A model generated the notes under the pieces. That model made no database searches. It worked only from the letters and a program-made list of their open reading frames with translations, and was not told where the DNA came from. A stretch of DNA of 10,092 nt. Origin: JALWSI01 sp964569095 [NCBI: uncultured Aquificales bacterium]. Its GTDB lineage: Bacteria; Thermosulfidibacterota; Thermosulfidibacteria; Thermosulfidibacterales. Location: contig CAZMTB010000046.1 of the NCBI GenBank assembly GCA_964569095.1, forward strand, positions 1 to 10,092, written 5' to 3'. The stretch's first letter is position 1; every line of letters starts with the position of its first letter. Shown piece by piece: positions 1 to 6,629 of this stretch. A program made the position numbers and the translations under genes.

Positions 1-957
1 GAGGGTCATCTCCGTGTCGCAGTTCTTGCCCTGTTCCCTCAGCCAGTTGGCCCGGTAGTTGAGTAGCCTTGCTGCCTCTGCCATGGAGAAGATGTCTGCC
101 AACATGAACTGTATGGCCTGTAAGCTGGCTATGGGCTTGCCTCCCAACACCCTCTCCTTTGCAAACTTAGAGGCCTCTTCCAAAGAGGCGTAGCAGAGCC
201 CCACGCCTATGCTGGCCATTCCCGGTCTTCCTACCCTGTTGACGGTGGCAAGGGCTATCTTAAGTCCTTCGCCTTCCTTGCCCAACAGGTTCTCTTTGGG
301 CACCTTGCAGTCGTTGAATACTAGCTCACCGCTGGACGCGCCCTTGAATCCCATCTTCTTCTCTTCCCTTCCCAGGGAGAACCCTTCAAAGTCGGGCTCC
401 ACGATGAAGGCGGAGAAGGCAGGGCGTCCCTTGGCGTCGGTTCCTGTCTTGGCGACGATTATCATGATGTCTGACACGTGGGAGTTGGTGGCGAAGCACT
501 TGCGGCCGTTCACGATCCAGTAGTCACCCTCCAGCCTGGCCTCGGTCTGCATTCCCATGGGATCGGAACCACCGCTGGGCTCAGTGATGGAACATACGCC
601 AAAGGTCTCTCCAGAGGCGAGCCGGGGTAGGTACTTCTTCTTCTGTTCCTCGGTGCCCCAGACCTCAAGGGGCCAGCAGCACATGTGGTGAACCTGCAGG
701 GCTATACCCAACCCAGCGGAGACCCTAGATACCTCCTCGATCCCTATGGCTCTGGCCAGAAAGCCCATTCCGTTGCCGCCGTACTCAGGGGAGGTGACCA
801 GACCGCAGAGCCCCACGGCTCCCATCTTCTGGCGAATCTCAAGGGGGAACTCCCCCGTCTCTTCCATCTTCTCCACCAAGGGGGCTATCTCTTTCTCTGC
901 AAACTCCCTGATGGCCTTTCTCAGCATCTCGTGCTGCTCGCTAAGCTGAAAATCCAT
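1..957 (-). CDS. Acyl-CoA dehydrogenase (C-terminus beyond window)
   Basis: FAD-dependent dehydrogenase expected to oxidise an acyl-CoA to its 2,3-enoyl-CoA and pass electrons to electron-transfer flavoprotein in the cytoplasm. The 319 visible residues begin MDFQLSEQHEMLRKAIREF, the usual N-terminal helix of the family. CSITEPSGGSD (122-132) is the FAD/substrate-binding signature, and MGFKGASSGELVFNDCKVP (202-220) matches the conserved strand that ends the beta domain. The C-terminal helical domain starts near 240 and is cut by the window edge. The usual catalytic glutamate of short/medium-chain enzymes lies beyond the edge, so substrate class cannot be assigned. The ATG at 957-955 is preceded by GAAGGAGGAGAG at ideal spacing, which fixes the start. 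It is the next gene after an ArsR-type regulator on the same strand, separated by a 153-bp leader with promoter and repeat elements, so it may be that regulator's target. Family is certain; substrate unknown. Confidence 0.95.
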   Translation of the reverse strand, partial: MDFQLSEQHEMLRKAIREFAEKEIAPLVEKMEETGEFPLEIRQKMGAVGLCGLVTSPEYGGNGMGFLARAIGIEEVSRVSAGLGIALQVHHMCCWPLEVWGTEEQKKKYLPRLASGETFGVCSITEPSGGSDPMGMQTEARLEGDYWIVNGRKCFATNSHVSDIMIIVAKTGTDAKGRPAFSAFIVEPDFEGFSLGREEKKMGFKGASSGELVFNDCKVPKENLLGKEGEGLKIALATVNRVGRPGMASIGVGLCYASLEEASKFAKERVLGGKPIASLQAIQFMLADIFSMAEAARLLNYRANWLREQGKNCDTEMTL

Positions 958-1015
958 AACTCTCTCCTCCTTCTACAATAAACTTTCGTTTTAGGTTCCC
1001 TTAGCCTCGGGGAAG

Positions 1016-1083
1016 TGAATACTCCCGGCTTCCGAATATGTCAATATCTAAAGATAAAGAAAGTTAAATATCCGAATACGTAT
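1016..1083 (-). promoter_or_regulatory. Promoter and candidate operator of the acyl-CoA dehydrogenase gene
   Basis: Read on the minus strand there is a perfect -35 box TTGACA (1044-1039), a 17-bp spacer and TATTCA as the -10 (1021-1016, a 3/6 match). A palindrome TATCT-TT-AGATA (1056-1045) abuts the -35 box. The 8-mer TATTCGGA occurs twice on the minus strand, at 1078-1071 and at 1038-1031 inside the spacer, exactly 40 bp apart, about four helical turns. A self-complementary ATACGTAT lies at 1076-1083. This AT-rich segment stands out from the GC-rich genes. Binding by the adjacent ArsR-type protein is inference; no classic 12-2-12 ArsR operator is seen. Confidence 0.5.
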
Positions 1084-1087
1084 GGCG

Positions 1088-1111
1088 AAAAAAATAGGAA
1101 TCACAATGCCT
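1088..1111 (-). terminator. Possible weak intrinsic terminator after the arsR-type gene
   Basis: On the minus strand, starting at the last base of the regulator's stop codon, AGGCAT and ATTCCT form a five-pair stem with one mismatch around a TGTG loop (1111-1096). A run of seven T residues follows (1094-1088). The T-tract is good but the stem is weak, so leaky termination or read-through into the acyl-CoA dehydrogenase gene is possible. Confidence 0.35.
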
Positions 1112-1410
1112 TATGCTACTGCCTCCTGCTCGCAGGAGATGAGATCTGACAGGTACTTTAGCACCTTCAGAAGGTATTCACGGTTTACCTCGTAGAAGAC
1201 CAGTGAGCCTTCCTTGCGGTACACGATCACCTTTGACCGCCTGAGCTCCTTCAAGTGGTGAGAGATGGCCGGTTGGCTCAAGTTGAGCCTGTTTACGATG
1301 TCTGAACAGTAGAGCCCGTTGCATTCCACGAGCATGTGGACGATGGCGAGGCGTACCTCACTGGCAAGGGCGTTCAACACCTCTACTGCCTGCTCAATGC
1401 CTATCTCCAT
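1111..1410 (-). CDS. ArsR-family winged-helix transcriptional regulator
   Basis: Small (99 residues) DNA-binding protein of the ArsR/SmtB fold, expected to act as a cytoplasmic dimer. Helices at about 6-30 (EVLNALASEVRLAIVHML) lead into the helix-turn-helix, SDIVNRLNLSQPAISHHLKEL (36-56). The beta wing follows (VIVYRKEGSLVFYEVN, 61-76), then a C-terminal dimerisation helix. The canonical ELCVCDL metal site of ArsR is not intact: the aligned stretch reads GLYCSDI, with cysteines at 30, 35 and 93. It may respond to a non-metal ligand or thiol chemistry rather than arsenite; that is inference. The ATG is preceded by AAAGAGGAAAGGGGG. It lies between gltX and the acyl-CoA dehydrogenase gene on the same strand and has its own promoter candidate at 1490-1462. 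No arsenic- or metal-resistance gene is nearby, which makes the downstream dehydrogenase the obvious candidate target. Confidence 0.9.
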   Translation of the reverse strand: MEIGIEQAVEVLNALASEVRLAIVHMLVECNGLYCSDIVNRLNLSQPAISHHLKELRRSKVIVYRKEGSLVFYEVNREYLLKVLKYLSDLISCEQEAVA

Positions 1411-1461
1411 GCAGTCCCCCTTTCCTCTTTGTTGAAAATCTCCCTACTGCTAAGAAGGCGG

Positions 1462-1490
1462 CTTTTAACAGCCCTCTTCTCAGGTGTCAA
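1462..1490 (-). promoter_or_regulatory. Promoter candidate for the arsR-type gene
   Basis: In the 90-bp gap after gltX the minus strand reads TTGACA (1490-1485), a 17-bp spacer, then TAAAAG (1467-1462, 4/6 to the -10 consensus). The perfect -35 and standard spacing sit about 50 bp upstream of the ATG. This suggests the regulator can be transcribed independently of gltX. Confidence 0.5.
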
Positions 1491-1500
1491 TAAGAAAACT

Positions 1501-2916
1501 TCATTCTCCTCTCCTTTCGATCTCCTCCATGGCCCTCTTCAGCCTCCTCACGGTGGTCTCTTTCCCCAAAATGGAGACCACCTCGAATATTCCCGGGCTC
1601 ACGGTTCCACCGGTTAGGGCCACCCTTACGGGTTGGGCCAGCTTTCCCAGTTTCAGCCCGTGTCTCTCCAGGACCCTACCGAAGGCAGCCTCCACCTCTT
1701 CTTCGGAGAAGGTGGATAGCTTTTGCAGCTCTTCCACCAACTCGGAGAAGAGTGGAAGCACCTGGGGTTTCAGGAACTTTCTTTTGCCCTTCTCGTCGTA
1801 CTCCTTGGGATCCTCGAAGTAGAACCTGGCCATCTGGGCCATCTCTTTCAGTGTCTTGGCCCGTTCCTTTAGCGAGGCCACCACCCTTTCGAGCCAAACA
1901 GGATCCGGTTCAATGCCTTTTAGGATGCCCTCCTCTTCCAGAAAGGGTACGAGCTCTTCCGCGAGCCTCGAGGTGTTGGCCATCTTAAGATGTTGGGCGT
2001 TGAGCCACAGCAGCTTATCCGGGTTGTAGACGGCGGCGGCCGAGCTTACCGAGTCGAGGGTGAAGTACTCGATGAGTTCCTCTCTGGTGAAGACCTCCTG
2101 GTCTCCGTGGGACCATCCGAGGCGCACCAGGAAGTTGAAAAGCGCCTCTGGTAGGTAACCCTCTCTCTTGTAGGCCAGAACGGAGGTGGCACCGTGGCGT
2201 TTGCTCAACCTGGTGTGGTCGTGTCCCAGTATCATTGATACGTGGGCAAACTCCGGGATCTCGTACCCCAGGGCCTCGTAGAGGAGTATCTGCTTGGGGG
2301 TGTTGTTCAGGTGATCGTCTCCCCTGATCACGTGGGTTATTCCCATCTCCGCGTCGTCCACCACCACCACGAAGTTGTAGGTAGGGGTGCCGTCGGAGCG
2401 TACGATTATGAAGTCGTCGAGCTGGCTGTTAGGGAAGACCACCTCTCCCTTCACCAGATCGCGAACCACCGTCTTCCCTTCCGTGGGGGTCTTGAAGCGA
2501 ATCACCGGTGGAGGGGCGTTGGGAGGGGGAGATGAGAGCCCTCTGCACCTCCCGTTGTACCTGGGGGGCTCCCCTTTTGCCAATGCCTCCTTTCTCATGG
2601 CTTCCAGCTCTTCGGGGGTGCAATAGCAGTAGTAGGCTTTACCCTCTTCCAAGAGCCTCTGGGCCGTTTCTCTGTAAAGCTCCATTCGCTGGGTTTGGAA
2701 GAAGGGACCCTCGTCCCAGTCCATCCCCAGCCAGCTCATGGCCTTCAGTATCTCTTCCACCGACTCTTCTGTGGACCTCTCGCGGTCGGTGTCCTCTATT
2801 CTCAGCACGAACTTTCCCTGGTTGTGCCTTGCAAACAGCCAGTTGAAGATGGCGGTTCTCGCTCCTCCCAAGTGAAGGTATCCCGTGGGACTGGGGGCAA
2901 ATCTCGTTCTCACCAT
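1501..2916 (-). CDS. gltX: Glutamyl-tRNA synthetase (GluRS)
   Basis: Cytoplasmic class I aminoacyl-tRNA synthetase that charges tRNA-Glu with glutamate. Its 471 residues are normal for bacteria. The N-terminal catalytic domain has the HIGH-type motif [12 protein letters not shown] (7-18) and the KMSKS-type loop RLSKR (236-240). A zinc-site signature is present with Cys97, Cys99, Tyr120 and Cys124. [14 protein letters not shown] (197-210) is a family hallmark, and the C-terminal helical anticodon-binding domain runs from about 310 to the end. The ATG at 2916 follows AAGGAGG with a rather long spacing (13 nt), though a second AGAGG lies closer. Whether the enzyme is discriminating or also charges tRNA-Gln cannot be decided by eye. 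It stands alone, diverging from a small exported-protein gene and followed by a separately promoted regulator. Confidence 0.98.
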   Translation of the reverse strand: MVRTRFAPSPTGYLHLGGARTAIFNWLFARHNQGKFVLRIEDTDRERSTEESVEEILKAMSWLGMDWDEGPFFQTQRMELYRETAQRLLEEGKAYYCYCTPEELEAMRKEALAKGEPPRYNGRCRGLSSPPPNAPPPVIRFKTPTEGKTVVRDLVKGEVVFPNSQLDDFIIVRSDGTPTYNFVVVVDDAEMGITHVIRGDDHLNNTPKQILLYEALGYEIPEFAHVSMILGHDHTRLSKRHGATSVLAYKREGYLPEALFNFLVRLGWSHGDQEVFTREELIEYFTLDSVSSAAAVYNPDKLLWLNAQHLKMANTSRLAEELVPFLEEEGILKGIEPDPVWLERVVASLKERAKTLKEMAQMARFYFEDPKEYDEKGKRKFLKPQVLPLFSELVEELQKLSTFSEEEVEAAFGRVLERHGLKLGKLAQPVRVALTGGTVSPGIFEVVSILGKETTVRRLKRAMEEIERRGE

Positions 2917-2934
2917 CTGGCCTCTCTATCCTCC

Positions 2935-2972
2935 TTCAAACGGGGTATGGTCCATGCTATACCATCTTTCAA
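2935..2972. promoter_or_regulatory. Overlapping divergent promoter candidate (gltX / exported protein)
   Basis: The 98 bp between gltX and the plus-strand gene hold two promoter-like pairs laid over each other. On plus, TTCAAA (2935-2940), 17 bp, TATACC (2958-2963). On minus, TTGAAA (2972-2967), 17 bp, CATACC (2949-2944). Both are centred on 2953/2954, and the two -10 boxes form an inverted repeat, GGTAT (2944-2948) and ATACC (2959-2963). Each box is only a 3/6-4/6 match, so this is a suggestion. Confidence 0.3.
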
Positions 2973-3014
2973 AAGAGGGTGTCACCTGCCCTTGTTGCAG
3001 GGTTGGAGGAGAGG

Positions 3015-3479
3015 ATGGCTGGAAGGGGATTAAAGAGATTGGTGGTGTTGGCCCTTGTGGCCTTTGCCCTTGGAGGATGGTGGAGGGTTCCCCGGTGGCC
3101 CTGGGAGAGGCCCATCAGGGAGTTGAGACCCTTCTCCACCAGAAGGCACCTACACCTCATCGAGGGAAACAGCACCGCCTGTTTCTCCCTGGATGCCCCT
3201 TACTATCCCACCTACACCTTCATGCTTCGCCCGCCCACTGCCTACCGAGGAAGCGCCAAGGCGGTGCTCTCCATCGAGGTCACAGACTACACCACGGGTA
3301 TCCTCTACTGCAGGCTCACCCAGCCCAAAACCATGGTGGGTCAGCCCCTCATCTGCTCTGCAGAGAACCTGCCAGTTCAGCTCCAGAACCTTGGGTTCAG
3401 GGTGTGCGTCTCCAAGACCGGTGGGGGGGAGATAGATACTGAGGTGTGGGTGAGGGGCTGGAGCGAGAGATTGCCTTGA
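3015..3479 (+). CDS. Small secreted or membrane-anchored protein of unknown function
   Basis: I do not recognise this 154-residue protein. It starts MAGRGLKRLVVLALVAFALGG: a basic N-terminus and a hydrophobic stretch (9-21), either a signal peptide or an uncleaved anchor. A tryptophan/arginine-rich segment follows (WWRVPRWPWERP, 22-33). The remainder is polar with strand-like patterning, suggesting a small beta-rich domain outside the cytoplasm. It has four cysteines (56, 99, 114, 131), enough for two disulfides. An in-frame GTG at 2979 would add 12 residues, but the ATG at 3015 has GGAGG five bases upstream and begins directly with the signal-like sequence, so it is preferred. A 5-bp GC hairpin (CCTGC/GCAGG, 2985-3001) lies in the leader. 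It is the only complete plus-strand gene here, diverging from gltX and converging on the GT2 gene with 7 bp between stop codons. Coding status is supported by start signals and composition, not by homology. Confidence 0.7.
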   Translation: MAGRGLKRLVVLALVAFALGGWWRVPRWPWERPIRELRPFSTRRHLHLIEGNSTACFSLDAPYYPTYTFMLRPPTAYRGSAKAVLSIEVTDYTTGILYCRLTQPKTMVGQPLICSAENLPVQLQNLGFRVCVSKTGGGEIDTEVWVRGWSERLP

Positions 3480-3486
3480 GGAGCCG

Positions 3487-4461
3487 TCAGGTCTCGTTGG
3501 CGTTGATGGTGGTGCCTTCTGATACCACGTAGCTCATCACATAGGGTAGCTTGCCCTGGTTCTCAAAGTAGATGCGTATCAGCAGCTCTGCCAGAATTCC
3601 CAGCGAGGCGAGCTGTATTCCCAGGATCATCAGCAGCACGGAGAGTAGTAGAAGGGGGCGGTGTCCGATCTGGGCCCCGAAGAGGAGTTTCTGGGCCGAC
3701 AGGTAGAGGGCCATGAGGAATCCCAATGCGAATGAGATCAATCCGCCGGATCCGAAGAGGCGGAAGGGTCTGGTGGAGTACTTCAGCAGAAAGACCACCA
3801 CCATCAGGTCCACCAGCACCTTGAAGACCCGTGATATTCCGTACTTTGACTCCCCGTGGATGCGTGGATGGTGGGTTACCGGTATCTCCACCACCCTGGC
3901 CCCGATGTGGCTGGCGAGGGCCGGCAGAAATCTGTGCAGCTCACCGTAAAGTGTCAGGTGCTCTACCACCTCTCTGCGGTAGCACTTGAGGGTGCAGCCG
4001 TAGTCGTGGAGGTAGACCCCGGTCACCTTTGAGATGAGCCAGTTTGCAACCATGGAGGGCAGGGTTCTCTTTACGAAGGCGTCTTTCCGGTCTTTGCGCC
4101 ATCCGCTAACGATGTCGTAGCCCTCTTCCAGTTTCTCCAAGAGCATGGGAATGTCTGAAGGGTCGTTTTGCAGGTCTGCGTCGAGGGTGATGATCACCTT
4201 CCCCCTCGACTGCCTAAATCCCGCGTCCAAGGCCGCCGTCTGCCCGAAGTTTCTCCTGAAGTGCACCACGGTGACCCGTGATCCCTTCCGGGATGCGATC
4301 TCGTCCAGTATCTCGGAGGAGCCGTCGGTACTGCCGTCGTCCACAAATATGATCTCGTAATCTCTACCCAGGCTCTCCATAACGCCTTGGAGCCTCTCGT
4401 AGAGCTCCCCGACGTTCTCCTTTTCGTTGTAAACGGGAATAACCACACTCAACTCTGGCAT
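3487..4461 (-). CDS. GT2 polyprenyl-phosphate glycosyltransferase (GtrB/ArnC/DPM1-like)
   Basis: Membrane-bound family 2 glycosyltransferase (324 residues) expected to move a sugar from a nucleotide donor to undecaprenyl phosphate on the cytoplasmic face. The GT-A domain opens with LSVVIPVYNEKENV. It has the nucleotide-binding VDDGSTDGSSEI (DDG at 41-43) and the metal-binding LDADLQNDP (DAD at 94-96). The HDYGCTLKCYRREVVEHL segment (152-169) is typical of DPM1/GtrB-like enzymes. Two membrane helices (about 236-258 and 269-296) close the protein, as in GtrB and ArnC. The start at 4461 has GGAGG ten bases upstream and gives a start right at the fold; an upstream in-frame ATG at 4539 would add 26 charged residues with no family support. 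It overlaps the GT83 gene by 13 bp and is the last gene of the unit, so it is the likely donor-lipid supplier for that enzyme. The sugar cannot be read from sequence. Confidence 0.93.
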   Translation of the reverse strand: MPELSVVIPVYNEKENVGELYERLQGVMESLGRDYEIIFVDDGSTDGSSEILDEIASRKGSRVTVVHFRRNFGQTAALDAGFRQSRGKVIITLDADLQNDPSDIPMLLEKLEEGYDIVSGWRKDRKDAFVKRTLPSMVANWLISKVTGVYLHDYGCTLKCYRREVVEHLTLYGELHRFLPALASHIGARVVEIPVTHHPRIHGESKYGISRVFKVLVDLMVVVFLLKYSTRPFRLFGSGGLISFALGFLMALYLSAQKLLFGAQIGHRPLLLLSVLLMILGIQLASLGILAELLIRIYFENQGKLPYVMSYVVSEGTTINANET

Positions 4462-5957
4462 GGACAGGGTTCCTCCGCTTTCCGGGCAATGGTCTTTTCC
4501 TCTTCTTCGTCGTTGAATATCACCACCTTCTTCCCCCACACAACAGCATCCTCAGACCACCAGTAGGGGTGCTTGAGGTATCTCTTCAGGTCGAGCACCA
4601 GGGGTCTCTCTACGGCGTGTTCGGGATCTTCCACCATCTTGCCCCGGGCGCCAGAGTAGTAGAGGAGGCTGGGAGAGAGGGTTTTGTGGAAGTAGATGGT
4701 CTCTACTGATCCCGTGGAGACCAGGGCGGCGAGCTCCTTCTGGCTCTGGAGGTGGTTGAGGGGCTTGATCGCTTCCATTCCTCCTACCCAGACCGAAAAT
4801 AGAACCAGGGCCGTTAGCATGAAGCTTCCCTCCTTGGAGCCTGCCCCACCGGAGAGCACCAGCATGATGCCAGCTGCTGGTAGGGTTGCGAGAATCGCCT
4901 CTGGTACGGGCAAGGCCCCCCACAGGGTGAGTCCCAAGGGGGCCAGTAGTAGAAGCACTCCGAGACCCAAGGGGGCCTCCCGGGGGGTGGCCACAGTCCA
5001 GAGGTGTCCCAGCATGATGGAGAGGGGCACGAATGCCGGGAGTACGTAGTGGGGAGACTTGCTCTGGGATAGGGAGAAGAAGATGATCGTGCCCAGGAAC
5101 CACAGGGCCAGGAATCCCCATCCTTTCGGTGCGTCCTCAACGAAGGGCAATCTGAAGACCGACAGTATCCACGGAAAGGCACCCAAGGCGAGCACCACGA
5201 GGTAGTAGTACCATCCCTCCCTGTGTCCCCCGTATCCTTGGAGGAACCGTTGCAGGTTCTCTTTCAAGAAGAACTGGACAATTCCCTCAGGGTGGTGTGC
5301 CGCCGCGACGAAGAACCAGGGTAGAGAGATGAGGCACACCAGTGGAACTCCCCAGATGAGGGTTCTCCAGAAGGGTGGCCCGGTGCGGAAGAGCCTGTAG
5401 AGGGCGATGAAGGCCATGGGTAGACAGCCCACGGGACCCTTTGTGAGAAAGGCCATGGCCGTGCTCAGGTATGCGAGAACGAGGAAGAAGGTTCCGCCTC
5501 CCATCTGGAATCTCCAGAAGAAGAGGACGGTGGCGGTGCACAGCATGGTGAGAAACATGTCGAATATCACGATGTTGGAGTAGAGCATGAAGAAGATGGA
5601 GCTTGCCAGAATAAGGGTGCCCATTGCAGCTGCCTGGACGGAGACGACGAGGGATGCCAGGTAGAATGTGAACACCAGGGTTGCCATGGCTGAGAGGAGT
5701 GAGGTGAGTCGCAGCGTGTACTCCCTCAATCCTCCGTAGGCACAGAGTCCTCCGGTGACCCAGTAGTAGAGAGGGGGTTTCTGTAGCCGGGGCTCCCCGT
5801 TGAAGGTGGGTATTAGCCAATGCCCTTCCACAATCTCCTCCCTCACCACCTCGGCATTGCGACCCTCGTCTGGGTCCCACAATGGTCGGTGGGAGAGCCC
5901 CCTTAGCATCCCCAGCCCGAAAAGAACGGCCATGAATATGGGGAGTATCCTGCTCAC
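4449..5957 (-). CDS. ArnT-like GT83 membrane glycosyltransferase (PMT_2 type)
   Basis: Polytopic inner-membrane enzyme (502 residues) that would transfer a sugar from a polyprenyl-phosphate carrier to an envelope acceptor on the periplasmic side, as ArnT does to lipid A. After the first membrane helix comes RPLWDPDEGRNAEVVREEI (24-42), with the acidic pair Asp30-Glu31 where the catalytic acid of the family sits. Then PTFNGEPRLQKPPLYYW, very close to the ArnT signature. About ten further hydrophobic helices follow, then a soluble tail ending in a charged stretch and CPCQS. The start is a GTG: the one at 5957 forms a GTGA overlap with the stop of the zinc-ribbon gene and has AGGAG eight bases upstream. 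A GTG at 5963 is too near that site. Acceptor and sugar are unknown; lipid A, O-antigen, another glycan or protein are all possible. It is paired with the overlapping downstream GT2 gene. Confidence 0.92.
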   Translation of the reverse strand: MSRILPIFMAVLFGLGMLRGLSHRPLWDPDEGRNAEVVREEIVEGHWLIPTFNGEPRLQKPPLYYWVTGGLCAYGGLREYTLRLTSLLSAMATLVFTFYLASLVVSVQAAAMGTLILASSIFFMLYSNIVIFDMFLTMLCTATVLFFWRFQMGGGTFFLVLAYLSTAMAFLTKGPVGCLPMAFIALYRLFRTGPPFWRTLIWGVPLVCLISLPWFFVAAAHHPEGIVQFFLKENLQRFLQGYGGHREGWYYYLVVLALGAFPWILSVFRLPFVEDAPKGWGFLALWFLGTIIFFSLSQSKSPHYVLPAFVPLSIMLGHLWTVATPREAPLGLGVLLLLAPLGLTLWGALPVPEAILATLPAAGIMLVLSGGAGSKEGSFMLTALVLFSVWVGGMEAIKPLNHLQSQKELAALVSTGSVETIYFHKTLSPSLLYYSGARGKMVEDPEHAVERPLVLDLKRYLKHPYWWSEDAVVWGKKVVIFNDEEEEKTIARKAEEPCPCQS

Positions 5958-6154
5958 TCCCACAGCTCCTGCAGTGAACGTGCCTCACCCTCGGCCATCA
6001 GGATGACCACCTTGTTGAAGTACTCGCCGCAGTCTTCGCAGTTCCACTGGTAGATGAGCCACGATTGCTGCCCCAAGGGGATCTCGGAGATCTCCCCCTC
6101 CATCAGCCGGGTTCCCCCGCAGTAGGGACAGAAGAGCGGGCTACCTTCTTCCAT
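5954..6154 (-). CDS. Small zinc-ribbon protein
   Basis: A 66-residue protein with two cysteine knuckles, CPYCGG (Cys9, Cys12) and CEDCGE (Cys39, Cys42). This is the layout of a zinc ribbon that binds one Zn through four thiolates. The segment between them (GEISEIPLGQQSWLIYQW) has alternating strand-like residues. No enzyme motif is visible; such proteins often bind nucleic acid or protein partners, but a role cannot be assigned. The ATG at 6154 has GAGGAG five bases upstream. The gene overlaps mreD by 14 bp and the GT83 gene by 4 bp (GTGA), so it is translated as part of the mreC-GT2 unit. Its short length and clean cysteine spacing support a real gene. Confidence 0.85.
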   Translation of the reverse strand: MEEGSPLFCPYCGGTRLMEGEISEIPLGQQSWLIYQWNCEDCGEYFNKVVILMAEGEARSLQELWE

Positions 6155-6629
6155 CTCTTCTCCTCACCGCCAGGTAGAGTATGGAAAAGAGCAATACGTT
6201 TCCCAGAAGCATGTGTCCAGAGGCCGTCCAGAGGGGCACCGTGCCTCTCTCTCCCAGGGATGCCATGAGGTTTCCTGCGAGTATCTCGGCAAAGGTGCCT
6301 GCAACCACCATGGCCAATGAGAAGCCAAACCCCTTGACCTCGCTCCAGCCCAGGCAGAAAAGCACCCCCACTGCCACCACCATCTTGGCAAAGGCGTTTA
6401 GTCCCAATAGCTCTCCGGTGAAGATGTCCTGTGAAAGGCCTGCGAGCCATCCAAAGGCGATGGCCTTCAGCGAGGGGTACTGGGTAGCGGCAAGTATAAC
6501 CACCACCAGGGGGATGTCCAGGAGCGGCCATTCTCCGCCGTGGCGGGGCGAGGTCAATGCCTGAGCCAGCCCCAATACCACCGGTAGTAGGAGCAAGAAG
6601 AGAAGGGTCTTCACCTTTGCCAGTTTCAC
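6141..6629 (-). CDS. mreD: Rod shape-determining protein MreD
   Basis: Small, very hydrophobic inner-membrane protein (162 residues) that partners MreC in the elongasome, which links cytoplasmic MreB to peptidoglycan synthesis. Five or six membrane helices are visible. The stretch FGWLAGLSQDIFTGELLGLNAFAKMVV matches the conserved MreD core (G-x-x-x-D-x-x-x-G-x-L-G-L-N-A). The start is a choice. The GTG at 6629 overlaps the mreC stop as GTGA and has GGGGG at five bases; the ATG at 6641 gives four more residues but lacks a ribosome binding site. I prefer 6629. The 3' end overlaps the zinc-ribbon gene. Assignment is strong because it follows mreC directly. Confidence 0.9.
   Translation of the reverse strand: MKLAKVKTLLFLLLLPVVLGLAQALTSPRHGGEWPLLDIPLVVVILAATQYPSLKAIAFGWLAGLSQDIFTGELLGLNAFAKMVVAVGVLFCLGWSEVKGFGFSLAMVVAGTFAEILAGNLMASLGERGTVPLWTASGHMLLGNVLLFSILYLAVRRRDGRR

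Noticed and set aside
209-981. Several plus-strand frames opposite the acyl-CoA dehydrogenase
   Set aside because: The minus strand encodes a continuous, well-conserved dehydrogenase through this whole stretch; the opposite frames are shadows.
2985-3001. CCTGC/GCAGG hairpin in the leader of the exported-protein gene as a possible regulator
   Set aside because: Only five base pairs with a 7-nt loop; this is expected by chance in DNA of this GC content, so it is mentioned only in the gene entry.
2885-3442. 185-codon plus-strand frame across the gltX start and the exported-protein gene
   Set aside because: Its translation is compositionally odd (His/Pro/Gly/Cys), overlaps two better-supported genes and has no ribosome binding site.
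4462-4539. 26-codon extension of the GT2 glycosyltransferase
   Set aside because: The added residues are charged, lie inside the overlapping GT83 gene and precede a start with a good ribosome binding site that begins right at the conserved fold.
5287-5988. 233-codon frame on the same strand as the GT83 gene in another phase
   Set aside because: Arg/His/Pro-rich shadow of a clear membrane protein gene; no membrane or domain signal of its own.
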